A DNA stretch of 64,000 nucleotides from Williamsia sp. (GTDB taxonomy: Bacteria > Bacteroidota > Bacteroidia > Chitinophagales > Chitinophagaceae): the NCBI GenBank assembly GCA_015069695.1, contig JADCRZ010000013.1, positions 1-64,000 of the forward strand, read 5' to 3'. Under the pieces are notes generated by a model that saw nothing but the letters and a program-made list of their open reading frames with translations, was not told the origin of the DNA and made no database searches. How positions within the stretch are numbered: position 1 is the first letter of the stretch; every line of letters begins with the position of its first letter. Both the position numbers and the translations under genes were made by a program. This document shows, piece by piece, positions 1 to 9,056 of the stretch.

Positions 1-1
1 G

Positions 2-2707
2 GTAACAGCCCTGGGTATAGCCAGAAGGAGCAAGGCGCTCACCTACAATGTACAGGAACTGAAGGGAGAAGAAGTAAACCGGGTGAAAGATGCCAACTTC
101 GTCAACAGCCTGGCAGGCAAGGTAGCAGGCGTAACCATCAACAGCTCCTCTGCTGGCATCGGCGGATCTGCACGGGTCATCTTACGGGGCACAAAGTCGT
201 TAAGTCCGACCAACAACAATGCCCTCTATGTAGTGGATGGGATACCGATGCCGCCTCTTTCCAACGCGCAACCCAATGATGTATTTTCCGGTGCAGGGCA
301 AACAGGCGATGGTATTTCCAATATCAATCCGGAAGATATAGAATCGATCTCGGTCCTTAGCGGACCTTCAGCTGCAGCCCTGTATGGCAGCCAGGCTGCA
401 AACGGGGTCATCATGGTAACAACCAAAAAGGGTGCAAGAGGCGGTCTTTCTGTTACAGCTTCCAACAGCTCTACTTTTTTCAGTCCCTTTGTTATGCCGC
501 GTTTTCAGCAATCCTACGGGTCGGAGGCAGGAAGCTATTACAGCTGGGGAGAAAAGCTGAAAACCCCCTCAACCTATGAGCCAACCGATTTTTTTCAGAC
601 GGGCGTTAACATCACCAATACGGTTAGCCTGTCAACGGGTACGGATAAAAATCAAACCTACCTTTCTCTTGGAACTGTCAACGGACAAGGCATCATCCAT
701 AACAATGACCTGAACCGGTACAATGTGTCTTTCCGCAATACCAGCAAGTTTCTCAATGATAAGATCAGCATGGACCTGAGTATGATGTATGTAAAGCTGG
801 AAGAACAGAACATGCTGGCACAGGGACAATATTTTAATCCGCTCGTTCCCGTCTACCTTTTTCCCCGGAGCGATGATATCCGGAAATACCAGGCTTACGA
901 ACGGTACAATCCCACCCGCAATTTCAAGACACAGTACTGGCCTTTTGGCGACCTGGGTTTTCAGATGCAAAATCCTTACTGGATCACGGAAAGGGATCTG
1001 TTCGGCAACAACAAGCACCGGGTGCTGATGAGCGCTGCGCTGAAATATGACATCAATCCTGCTATCAATATCACAGCCCGGGGCAGGTTCGACCGCAATA
1101 CGGCTTTGAATGAGAGAAAATACTATGCCTCTACTTCCGGCCTGTTTGCAGGAGAAGCCGGCTCTTATTACCGTTATAACATCAACACCCAGCAGATTTA
1201 TGCAGATGCGCTGCTGAATATAAACAAGCGGGTGCAGGATATATCTGTCAATGCCAACCTGGGTACCAGTATACAGGACGTGATCTATGATTATTCCAGC
1301 ATCGGCGGACAGCTTCAGAGCGTGCCCAATTTATTTTCTTACAACAACCTCAACCTGTCCGCCTCTTCCCTGTACGGTGAGGGCAACCATGTGCAAACGC
1401 AAAGCGTGTTTGCCGATGTGCAGGTAGGTTTCAAAGGACTCGTTTTTCTGGATGCTACGGGAAGGAACGACTGGGCATCACCGTTGATCAATACGGGCTC
1501 CACTTCCTTCTTTTATCCTTCTATCGGACTGTCGGGTGTTCTGTCTGATATACTCCATCTCAGGCCGGGGAAGCTGTCGTATGTGAAAGTGAGGACCTCG
1601 TACAGTGAGGTAGGCAACGCGCCACCACCCTTTGTCAGCAAGGCCACTTACCCTTCCATCGGCGGGTATCCGCAAACCAGTACGTACCTGCCAGCGAGCG
1701 GACTGGAACCGGAAAGAACAAAATCGTACGAAGCAGGGATCAACTTGGGGTTTCTGCGCAACAAGCTGAGGCTGGATGCAACTGTATACAAATCGTCTAC
1801 CTACAACCAGCTGTTTAACCCGACGCTGTCACCCAGCTCGGGCTATACAAGCTTTTACATCAATGCAGGTCAGATCGATAACAAAGGCATCGAGCTCTCG
1901 CTGGCGCTGAACCAGGATTTTGGTGAGCTGCACTGGACCTCCAACCTGGTTTACTCCCTCAACCGCAACAAAATTGTACAGCTGCTGCCGGCTTACACCA
2001 ACAAGCAAACAGGCGAAACAGTATCACTCGACAGTCTTGACATGGGTGGTACCACGAGCTATAAAATGATCATGGTTACCGGAGGATCAATGGGCGATAT
2101 TTATGTAAACACCCTGAAGCAGGACGAGCATGGATATATATGGGTAAACTCCACTTCATTCAATGTTTACCCGGACCAGACACGGTATGTAAAGGCAGGC
2201 AATGCCAATCCCAAATACAACCTGGGCTTCAGGAACAGCTTTCAGTTTAAAAACTTTAACCTGGGTTTTCTGGTAACTGCTCGGGTGGGCGGCGTAGCTG
2301 TTTCGGTTACACAGGCCATCATGGATGCTTTTGGTGTATCTGAAGCATCGGCCCGGGCAAGAGACGGAGGCGGGGCCAGGATCAATGGGTACTTGTTACC
2401 TGCGCAGGCTTTTTACCAGACGGTGGGCGGCGGCACATCCGGCATCGGTTCCATGTATGTTTACAGCGCGACCAATGTGCGGCTGGGAGAGGCATCGCTC
2501 AGCTACGATGTGCCGGTAAACCGTTCCATACCTTGGATCAAAGGCATCAACCTTTCTCTGACCGGCCGCAACCTGCTCATGCTGTATAACAAGGCTCCGT
2601 TTGATCCGGAGCTTACGGCAAACACAGGCACCTATTACCAGGGCATTGATTATTTTATGCAACCCAGTTTAAGAAGCCTTGGTTTTGCAGCCAGGCTGCG
2701 GTTCTGA
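2..2707 (+). CDS. SusC/RagA-like TonB-linked outer membrane transporter, 5' end cut by window
   Basis: Outer-membrane TonB-dependent importer that would pair with the SusD-like lipoprotein 14 bp downstream to import oligosaccharides. The open frame runs from base 2 with no start, so the signal peptide and the N-terminal carboxypeptidase-regulatory-like domain lie outside the window; 901 residues are visible. The TonB plug is clear: VNSLAGKVAGV, then VVDGIPM, then ISVLSGPSAAALYGSQAANG, which is the usual SusC plug signature. A long beta-barrel follows and ends in a C-terminal Phe (AARLRF), as expected for an outer-membrane barrel. A GTG inside the frame at 83 is not a credible start because conserved plug sequence continues upstream of it. 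It heads the run SusC, SusD, GH18 and two DUF1735 genes. Confidence 0.95.
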   Translation, partial: VTALGIARRSKALTYNVQELKGEEVNRVKDANFVNSLAGKVAGVTINSSSAGIGGSARVILRGTKSLSPTNNNALYVVDGIPMPPLSNAQPNDVFSGAGQTGDGISNINPEDIESISVLSGPSAAALYGSQAANGVIMVTTKKGARGGLSVTASNSSTFFSPFVMPRFQQSYGSEAGSYYSWGEKLKTPSTYEPTDFFQTGVNITNTVSLSTGTDKNQTYLSLGTVNGQGIIHNNDLNRYNVSFRNTSKFLNDKISMDLSMMYVKLEEQNMLAQGQYFNPLVPVYLFPRSDDIRKYQAYERYNPTRNFKTQYWPFGDLGFQMQNPYWITERDLFGNNKHRVLMSAALKYDINPAINITARGRFDRNTALNERKYYASTSGLFAGEAGSYYRYNINTQQIYADALLNINKRVQDISVNANLGTSIQDVIYDYSSIGGQLQSVPNLFSYNNLNLSASSLYGEGNHVQTQSVFADVQVGFKGLVFLDATGRNDWASPLINTGSTSFFYPSIGLSGVLSDILHLRPGKLSYVKVRTSYSEVGNAPPPFVSKATYPSIGGYPQTSTYLPASGLEPERTKSYEAGINLGFLRNKLRLDATVYKSSTYNQLFNPTLSPSSGYTSFYINAGQIDNKGIELSLALNQDFGELHWTSNLVYSLNRNKIVQLLPAYTNKQTGETVSLDSLDMGGTTSYKMIMVTGGSMGDIYVNTLKQDEHGYIWVNSTSFNVYPDQTRYVKAGNANPKYNLGFRNSFQFKNFNLGFLVTARVGGVAVSVTQAIMDAFGVSEASARARDGGGARINGYLLPAQAFYQTVGGGTSGIGSMYVYSATNVRLGEASLSYDVPVNRSIPWIKGINLSLTGRNLLMLYNKAPFDPELTANTGTYYQGIDYFMQPSLRSLGFAARLRF

Positions 2708-2721
2708 TAACATGCAAGCAA

Positions 2722-4350
2722 ATGATTATGATTGTACATAAATTCTTCTCGCCGGCTGCACAAGCAAACCTGTGGGTGCCCCTGCTCCTTTTGCTGGTAA
2801 CTGGCTGTACAAAAAACTTCGACAGGTACAACAGCAATACGCAGCAATCCACCGATGAAATGCTGCAGGCTGATAATCTTTCCACAGGTTCTTTTTTTGT
2901 GCAGCTGGAAAAAAACGTTTTCCCGGTCGCACAGCCGCCTGATTTTGGTGACGAGGTTTACCAGACCGTACAAAACCTGGCGGGCGATGTATATGCAGGC
3001 TACATGGGCGCCAGCAACAACTGGTATTCAGGCGCCAACAATACCACCTATGCCCTCATACCCCAGTGGTACGGACAGGCTTTTTCCAGGGCATTTGTTG
3101 GCATCATGCCGGCCTGGAATGCAATCCGGAAAAAGGCACAGGCAGAAACCCCGCAGGTATATGCCATGGCTACCATTGTGAAAGTGGAGGCGCTGCACCG
3201 GACAACAGATATGTATGGCCCGCTCCCATATCTCAACTTTGGAAACGGCTCGCTGCAAAATACCTACGACAGCCAGAAAGATATTTATTACCGTTTTATC
3301 GATGAGCTGGATTCAGCCATATCGATCCTGAACAATTTTGCCACCAGTTTTCCCGGTGCTACCGCACTGGCAAAATATGATTTTGTATATGGGGGGAACG
3401 TAACCAGATGGATCAGGTTTGCCAATTCCCTGAAGCTGCGCCTGGCCATGCGCATGGCTTACGCCGATCCATCCAAGGCCAAGACAGCAGCAGAGTCTGC
3501 TGTTAACCATCCCGCTGGCGTGCTGACGGATGCAGCAGAGATCGCACAATTGCAGCATACGGCCAACCTCACGTACAATCATCCCCTGTATATCATCAGC
3601 GAGAATTTCGGGGATATACGCATGGGCGCGAACATGGAATCTTTTCTCACCGGCTATGCCGATCCCCGCCTGCCCCGGTATTTCAATCCGGCTTCAGATG
3701 GTTTGTATCATGGCATCCGCAACGGAATCACGATCACCAACAAAGCAGATTATGCGGAAGGACCTTTTTCAAAGCTGAATGTTTCGGCTACTACGCCCAT
3801 TGTGTGGATGAACCCCGCTGAAATTTATTTTCTCCGGGCAGAAGGCGCGCTCAGGGGCTGGAACATGGGCGGCACGGCACAGGCTCTCTACGAAAGCGGC
3901 ATCCGTACATCGTTTGCTGTAAGCGGCGTTGCAACAGGGGCTGATAGCTATATCGGCAACAGCACAAGTGTGCCGGCTGCTTATTCCGATCCAAAAAGAA
4001 CGACCAACAATATCGCAATGGGAAGCAGCTCCCTGAGTACGATAACGGTCAAGTGGAATGCTGTCGGCAGTTTTGAAAACAACCTGGAGCGCATCGTCAC
4101 CCAAAAATGGATCGCTATTTTTCCGGATGGACAGGAAGCCTGGTCCGAGTTCAGGCGCACAGGCTATCCGAAAGTATTTCCGGTTGTGGTTAACAACAGC
4201 CAGGGAGCTATTAGTACCACTACGCAGATACGCCGGCTGCCCTTTCCTGCGACAGAGTACCAGACCAATGCTGCTGGCGTTGCCGGTGCTGTTACCCTGC
4301 TGGGCGGAGCTGACAATGGCGGAACAAAACTCTGGTGGGACAAAAAGTAA
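2722..4350 (+). CDS. SusD-like (SusD-like_2 type) glycan-binding lipoprotein
   Basis: Surface lipoprotein of 542 residues expected to form the lid of the SusC transporter encoded 14 bp upstream. The N-terminus has a hydrophobic stretch and a lipobox (LVTGC, Cys29). The mature start (TKNFDRYNSNT) and the conserved ends (PAEIYFLRAEGAL, then IFPDGQEAWSEFRRTGYPKVFPV) match the SusD-like_2 branch (PF12771 type) rather than classical SusD; that branch is typical of PULs with GH18 and DUF1735 partners. The reading frame is intact and full length for the family. The start was taken at the first ATG after the SusC stop. The gene is almost certainly co-transcribed with its neighbours. Confidence 0.93.
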   Translation: MIMIVHKFFSPAAQANLWVPLLLLLVTGCTKNFDRYNSNTQQSTDEMLQADNLSTGSFFVQLEKNVFPVAQPPDFGDEVYQTVQNLAGDVYAGYMGASNNWYSGANNTTYALIPQWYGQAFSRAFVGIMPAWNAIRKKAQAETPQVYAMATIVKVEALHRTTDMYGPLPYLNFGNGSLQNTYDSQKDIYYRFIDELDSAISILNNFATSFPGATALAKYDFVYGGNVTRWIRFANSLKLRLAMRMAYADPSKAKTAAESAVNHPAGVLTDAAEIAQLQHTANLTYNHPLYIISENFGDIRMGANMESFLTGYADPRLPRYFNPASDGLYHGIRNGITITNKADYAEGPFSKLNVSATTPIVWMNPAEIYFLRAEGALRGWNMGGTAQALYESGIRTSFAVSGVATGADSYIGNSTSVPAAYSDPKRTTNNIAMGSSSLSTITVKWNAVGSFENNLERIVTQKWIAIFPDGQEAWSEFRRTGYPKVFPVVVNNSQGAISTTTQIRRLPFPATEYQTNAAGVAGAVTLLGGADNGGTKLWWDKK

Positions 4351-4378
4351 TGCGATGACCATACCAATCAAATTTCAG

Positions 4379-5410
4379 ATGAGAAGAATAAAAACTTTTT
4401 GTGTGTGGCTGATCTGTATCGGGGGCTTTGCTGCCTGCAAGAAAAACAACCTGCCGGAAAACGAACAGATCCAGCCGCCTTATCAATACAGCGATGCGTA
4501 TTTTGCCAACCTGCGCGCGTATAAAAAAACAGAGCACCAGGTCTTTTATGGCTGGTTCGCCGCTTACGCGCAAAAAGAAGGCGTTACGGCAGAATACAAA
4601 AAATCGGCTTCCTGGGGCGAGCACATTGCGGGACTGCCGGACAGCCTTGATTTTTGCAGCCTTTGGATGGGTGTGCCTTCCGACAAACAAAACGATTCTC
4701 TTTCCACCTACAACCCGATCGCGTACACGGAAATGCGCAAAGCAAGAGAAGTGCGCGGCATCAAAATGCTGATCCCGACAATTGTAAACCTGGAGGCGCG
4801 CGGCTTTGAAAAAAGCGATCAGGGATTGAAGAACTACGCCAAGTTTTTGACCGATATGGCATTCACTTACGACCTGGATGGCATCGATCTGGATTGGGAA
4901 CCAACGGCAGGCGCTTACCTGGCGGATGCTTCCAATTTTGCCAAGCTGGTGCAGTACTGCAGCGAAAGGGTAGGGCCGCGCTCGGGCACAGGCAAGTACC
5001 TGGTAGTGGATTATTACCAGAACGTGCTTCCCAATACCATAGCACCCTACATTGATCTGTTGGTGAACCAGGCTTACACGCAAGGGACTACAACGAGTTC
5101 GGCGACATTCCTGCAGACCCGGTACAACCTGGTAAGCTGGTGCCCGACCAGAAAATTTGTGGTAACCGAAAACTTTGGACAGTGGTGGGACAATGGCGGT
5201 TCACCGTTTACAGAAGCCAGTGGAAATACCATCAGTCCGTTGGATGGTGCGCTGATGTACTCGCTGGAAGGCATGGCCCGCTGGCAACCAACGCAGGGAA
5301 AAAAAGCCGGTTTTGGCGCTTTTTATTTCGACAGGGATTACAACAACAATGTGCGTCCATACAATTTCGTACGGCGTTGTATCCAGATCGCCAATCCGGC
5401 GGTAAAATAA
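4379..5410 (+). CDS. GH18 endo-beta-N-acetylglucosaminidase-like lipoprotein
   Basis: Predicted surface glycosidase that cleaves the chitobiose core of N-glycans or a similar GlcNAc-beta-1,4-GlcNAc bond. From the ATG at 4379 it is 343 residues, with a signal peptide and lipobox FAAC (Cys20) followed by KKNN. The GH18 signature DxxDxDxE is present as D167-G-I-D170-L-D172-W-E174, with E174 the expected acid/base and D172 the Asp that assists the substrate acetamido group. The short single-domain size and the neighbouring DUF1735 lipoproteins resemble the endo-beta-N-acetylglucosaminidase BT3987 locus of Bacteroides. An in-frame ATG at 4355 would add eight residues; 4379 gives the better signal peptide. 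A chitinase is less likely because typical chitinase insertions are not evident. Confidence 0.88.
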   Translation: MRRIKTFCVWLICIGGFAACKKNNLPENEQIQPPYQYSDAYFANLRAYKKTEHQVFYGWFAAYAQKEGVTAEYKKSASWGEHIAGLPDSLDFCSLWMGVPSDKQNDSLSTYNPIAYTEMRKAREVRGIKMLIPTIVNLEARGFEKSDQGLKNYAKFLTDMAFTYDLDGIDLDWEPTAGAYLADASNFAKLVQYCSERVGPRSGTGKYLVVDYYQNVLPNTIAPYIDLLVNQAYTQGTTTSSATFLQTRYNLVSWCPTRKFVVTENFGQWWDNGGSPFTEASGNTISPLDGALMYSLEGMARWQPTQGKKAGFGAFYFDRDYNNNVRPYNFVRRCIQIANPAVK

Positions 5411-5441
5411 ATTTCAAGCTGTTCTGAAAAAAACAATCGGT

Positions 5442-6608
5442 ATGAAAGGTTCAGCCCCCCGTTTCCGCTTTTTATTGTGCCTGTCACTTTTTGGCGTGAT
5501 CGCTCTTTGCGGCGGTTGTAAAAAATTTGCCGATCTGAAGGATGTGATCCTGGTGACCGGTACGGAAAATGGCAAACTGGTAAAATTCACGGTGGAGAAC
5601 ACGCCTTCCAGTTTTGGTGTGAGCGCAACGGCCACCAAAAAAGTTGATGAAGACATCACGGTGAACTTTGCCGCAGATACCAGCCTGGTAGCCGCATACA
5701 ATTCAGAAACCTCCGCCAACTATTATGCGCTGCCGGCAGGCAGTTATGAGCTGTCGGGTACCACAGGTGTTATCAAGGCCGGAACAGCTATTTCAAATGC
5801 GGTCATCGTGCGCATTACATCAACGGCTGCATTGATAGACGGAAGAACTTATATTCTGCCCGTGACCATCCGGAATGTGAGTGGTCCGCTGGAAGTGCTG
5901 GAAGCTTCCCGAACCATCTATCTGAAAGTGGCCCGGGTGATCTCTTTTAAATCCATCGATATTTCTGATCCCAATTTCTACTATCCCTACTCCTTCACCA
6001 CACCGTTGAACGATATCTCCAAGTATACATTCGAGATCAAATGTTATATCAACAGCTGGCATACCGGCAGTCCGCCCATCAGCCGCCTTTGCAACTGGGG
6101 GCCGGTGGACCAGTCGCTGCCCAACCTGCTGCGTTTTGGTGAAGCAGGCAGCCAGGTAAACCAGCTGCAATGGGTTTCCGCGGAAGGCAGCACGTTTTCA
6201 ACCACGTTGTTTGCCCTGAATACCTGGTACACCATCTCCTGTGTGTACGACGGCACTTCTTATAAGATGTACGTGAACGGCAAGCTGGACGCCAGCTTCG
6301 ACGGAGCTGGAAAAGTTTACCAGCTGGGTGCGCTGGAGCTGGGTATGTCGTACGCGGGCTACCAAACAGCGCAACGGTTTCTGGGCCGTATTGCAGAAGT
6401 GCGGTTCTGGAACAGGGCTCTTTCCGTGACCGACATACAGGAAGGCATTTGCGGCGTGGATGCAGGTGCCAACGGATTGATCGGGTATTGGAAATTGAAC
6501 GAAGGATCAGGCAGTATCTTCCGGGATATAACCGGAAAAGGGCGCGATATGACCTGGCCCAAGGCACCGGTCTGGAACACGGCTGCAGATAACAAATGTG
6601 CTCAATAA
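5442..6608 (+). CDS. DUF1735 and LamG-domain surface lipoprotein, likely glycan-binding
   Basis: A 388-residue lipoprotein with lipobox CGGC (Cys26). Residues about 45-165 match the DUF1735/BT_3987 N-terminal domain type, with the characteristic VDEDITVNFAADTSLV and YALPAGSYELS strings. Residues about 170-375 form a concanavalin A-like LamG domain, with NTWYTISCVYDG, MYVNGKLD and IAEVRFWNRAL as the typical strands and EGSGSIFRDITGKGRDM near the end. No catalytic motif is visible. In characterised N-glycan PULs such proteins are surface glycan-binding proteins that feed the SusC/SusD pair, so this is inferred to bind the substrate of the adjacent GH18 enzyme. It lies 31 bp after the GH18 gene and 17 bp before the next DUF1735 gene. 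Confidence 0.85.
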   Translation: MKGSAPRFRFLLCLSLFGVIALCGGCKKFADLKDVILVTGTENGKLVKFTVENTPSSFGVSATATKKVDEDITVNFAADTSLVAAYNSETSANYYALPAGSYELSGTTGVIKAGTAISNAVIVRITSTAALIDGRTYILPVTIRNVSGPLEVLEASRTIYLKVARVISFKSIDISDPNFYYPYSFTTPLNDISKYTFEIKCYINSWHTGSPPISRLCNWGPVDQSLPNLLRFGEAGSQVNQLQWVSAEGSTFSTTLFALNTWYTISCVYDGTSYKMYVNGKLDASFDGAGKVYQLGALELGMSYAGYQTAQRFLGRIAEVRFWNRALSVTDIQEGICGVDAGANGLIGYWKLNEGSGSIFRDITGKGRDMTWPKAPVWNTAADNKCAQ

Positions 6609-6625
6609 AAAGATTATTATTTTGT

Positions 6626-7636
6626 ATGAAGATAGCATTCAGTCCTACACTCAAACAGGCAGCGCAGGTACTTATCCTGACCGCTGTGCTGGCCTCTTGC
6701 AAGAAAGATGATGGAATCAATTCATCGGAGCTGCTGGTTTACCTGCCTGGTGAATACAGTTCTGCCAACAACACCATTACCCTTCCGCTGTTGCACACAC
6801 CAATCGCTGTTTCAGGTGTTACAATGGCCAAAGTGGCTCCCCGCGCAACACGCGAAGCAGCAGCAGACATTGATGTAACGATCGCCACAGATACATCCCT
6901 GGTAAGGAGCTACAACAAGGCAAACGGAACAAGCATGCTCACGCTTCCGGAGAATACATACCGCCTCGTGAACCCCGGCAAGTTCAGGATCAAGGCCGGC
7001 AGTGTAAGCACAGATTCGCTGCAGATAGAACTCACCCATCCCGAGCTGCTCAAAGACCCGGCAGGCTACCTGCTGCCCCTCCGCATTACCCAGCTTGAGG
7101 GCGCTGATAAGGGCGCTGCCATCAGCTCCAACCAGCGCGCGGCCTATGTGAATGTTACATATAGCTATACCAATATAGACACGGCACAGGCTACGCTCGC
7201 CGGTACGCTGATAAGCCGCACGGGCTGGAGTGTAACGGTCAGCAATACCACTGCCGGCGCATTGGGACCAGCCATGCTCGATGGCAGCAATACCACAGCC
7301 TGGCGTTCAAGCAATAGCACTACAGCCGCCAAATGGGTCATATTGGATATGGGCAGCGCAAGAACAATAAAAGGCCTCAGGTTCACGCCCAATTATGTAG
7401 CCGTGGCAGAAAACCCAACAGCAATCACGGTTTCAACCAGTGCCGACAATACCTTATTTGCCGCACAGGGAAGCTGGAAGGGAACAGGGCCAGCCAGTAG
7501 CTCGTCAGCCACCAATCCTGATATAAAGAACATCAATTTTATCGCGCCGGTAACTGCCCGTTATATCCGCTTTGACATCACCAGCCTGGTCAGTGGCGGC
7601 CGGGTAGGGATTGGTGAGCTTAATGCGGTTCAGTAG
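6626..7636 (+). CDS. DUF1735 and F5/8 type C (discoidin) domain lipoprotein
   Basis: A 336-residue lipoprotein, last gene of the GH18 locus. From the ATG at 6626 it has a good signal peptide with lipobox LASC (Cys25). An earlier in-frame ATG at 6596 overlaps the previous gene and gives a worse N-terminus. Residues about 35-175 resemble DUF1735 (DIDVTIATDTSLVRSYNKANGTS, LPENTYRL). Residues about 190-336 are a coagulation-factor F5/8 type C module (CBM32-like), with AMLDGSNTTAWRSSN, WVILDMGSARTIKGLRF and TARYIRFDIT. It is likely a second surface glycan-binding protein with a different binding domain. The stop codon overlaps by seven bases the end of the convergent hydrolase gene. Confidence 0.85.
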   Translation: MKIAFSPTLKQAAQVLILTAVLASCKKDDGINSSELLVYLPGEYSSANNTITLPLLHTPIAVSGVTMAKVAPRATREAAADIDVTIATDTSLVRSYNKANGTSMLTLPENTYRLVNPGKFRIKAGSVSTDSLQIELTHPELLKDPAGYLLPLRITQLEGADKGAAISSNQRAAYVNVTYSYTNIDTAQATLAGTLISRTGWSVTVSNTTAGALGPAMLDGSNTTAWRSSNSTTAAKWVILDMGSARTIKGLRFTPNYVAVAENPTAITVSTSADNTLFAAQGSWKGTGPASSSSATNPDIKNINFIAPVTARYIRFDITSLVSGGRVGIGELNAVQ

Positions 7637-8655
7637 GTTGCAGCCCACGCTGTTCCTCTGTTTTTTAAAAATTTCAGCAGCGGCTGAATAAAGCGGTCAA
7701 ATGCTTCAATATGGGGCAGATGGCCTACATTGTCCAGTTCAACCAGCTGCGCGTGGGGAATTTTCTTTTGCGTTTCCTTGCCGAGAATTTGATACTGTCC
7801 CATCTTCTCCCGCGTGGCAGGATCTTTTACGGTGTTTTTGCCGATGGCGGTCCTATCTCTTGTACCAATGATCAGCAGGGTTGGAGAGCGGATGTTTTTA
7901 AACTCATACACAACCGGTTGTGTAAAGATCATATCGGAAGTCTGAGCATTGTTCATGGCTACAAGGGGATAATCAGGACTTTTTACCCAGCCGGTAAGCA
8001 GGTACACCCATTCGTCGTATCCGGGCTTCCACTTTTGGTCGTAGTAAGAGGCGGACTGGTATTGCTTCGCTGTTTCGTAGTCTGTTTTAAGTTCTTTTTC
8101 ATAGTTCTCGTCGACAGAAGTATAGGGGGCAACCAATTTCCAGTCTTCCAGTCCGAGCGGGTTTTCCAGCACCAGCTTGGCAACCGTTTCAGGATACATC
8201 AAGGCAAACCGCGTAGCTACCATACCACCCATAGAATGCCCCAGCAGGTAAATTTGGGTGATGTGTAACTGATCCAGCAATGTTTTGGTGTTCAGGGCGA
8301 GTTGCTGAAATGTAAACTGGTAATGCGAGGGTTTGGATGATTTGCCGAAACCGATCTGGTCCGGCGCAATCACCCGGAAGCCGTTTTTTGTCAGTGCTTC
8401 GATGGTTGTTCGCCAGTAAGCGCCATTGAAGTTTTTACCATGCAGCAGAACGACCGTGTGGCCATTAGGTTGGGCAGGCTGAACATCCATATAGGCCATC
8501 TTTACATCCTGGTTCTGGCTCTTGAAAGCCATGTATTTTACCTCGTAAGGATACTGGTAATTGGTAAGCAGGATGTCCAGCACCGGCCGTTCTTTTTGGC
8601 TGAAGGCTGTGTGGCACAGCAAAGCCATGATCAGTAAGCAAACTACCCGTTTCAT
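7630..8655 (-). CDS. Secreted alpha/beta-hydrolase fold enzyme
   Basis: Serine hydrolase of 341 residues with a Sec signal peptide (MKRVVCLLIMALL to AFSQ). The nucleophile elbow GHSMGG is present in LLGHSMGGMVA, an HGKNFNG oxyanion-type loop precedes it, an acid candidate sits in IIGTRDRTA, and the catalytic His is in NVGHLPHIE. This is the layout of the general alpha/beta hydrolase family (esterase, haloalkane dehalogenase-like or epoxide hydrolase-like), and the substrate cannot be told from sequence. The frame is open further upstream to 8742, but the Met at 8655 begins a clean signal peptide. A candidate -7 element lies at 8740-8747. The gene converges on the F5/8 gene with a seven-base overlap and no space for an ordinary terminator. 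Confidence 0.85.
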   Translation of the reverse strand: MKRVVCLLIMALLCHTAFSQKERPVLDILLTNYQYPYEVKYMAFKSQNQDVKMAYMDVQPAQPNGHTVVLLHGKNFNGAYWRTTIEALTKNGFRVIAPDQIGFGKSSKPSHYQFTFQQLALNTKTLLDQLHITQIYLLGHSMGGMVATRFALMYPETVAKLVLENPLGLEDWKLVAPYTSVDENYEKELKTDYETAKQYQSASYYDQKWKPGYDEWVYLLTGWVKSPDYPLVAMNNAQTSDMIFTQPVVYEFKNIRSPTLLIIGTRDRTAIGKNTVKDPATREKMGQYQILGKETQKKIPHAQLVELDNVGHLPHIEAFDRFIQPLLKFLKNRGTAWAATY

Positions 8656-9056
8656 GCGTCTGCAGGAGTTAAGTATCCTTTGCTGCATTTGCCAATACCT
8701 CATATAACTCATTGTGTTCGATTTATCTCCCGGAAAATGCAAAGGTAACTTCTTGTTGTGCAGAAACTTTCAGTCATACCGTTTTGAATTTAGTGGTATG
8801 GCATTCCGTGTTCCGGCAGAAGCATCTTGTTGGCACTAACTGTGCTCCCAATTCACCGTGTTCTATCGGAACATAAAATACCCTACCGCTAAATTCAAAA
8901 TGATATTAGGTTTTGGAAGCGTACACCAAAAAATTGTTTCGGAGCAGGTCAATGCCTGACGAATGCGAGACACAAAGTTTTTGCGTGCATGTACCTGTTC
9001 TGCCATTCTGCAAACAGGGATACGATGCCGGCCGGAAGAAGATGTTGTAGGCCCTC
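8656..9056. other. Intergenic region upstream of the hydrolase gene
   Basis: About 400 bases between the end of the minus-strand permease gene and the start of the minus-strand hydrolase gene. Apart from the -7-like element TACCTTTG and a short inverted repeat (CATACC at about 8777 with GGTATG about 20 bases further on), nothing was recognised. Short open frames here have no conserved motif. Confidence 0.5.
8740..8747 (-). promoter_or_regulatory. Candidate -7 promoter element for the hydrolase gene
   Basis: On the minus strand the sequence TACCTTTG fits the Bacteroidetes -7 consensus TAnnTTTG exactly and lies about 85 bases upstream of the chosen start at 8655. No clear TTTG -33 element is found at the expected 19-21 bp distance, so the call rests on the -7 match alone. 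Confidence 0.35.

Noticed and set aside
4058-4354. Upstream extension of the GH18 gene into the SusD-like gene
   Set aside because: It overlaps a well-supported SusD-like coding region in another frame, and the Met at 4379 begins the lipoprotein signal.
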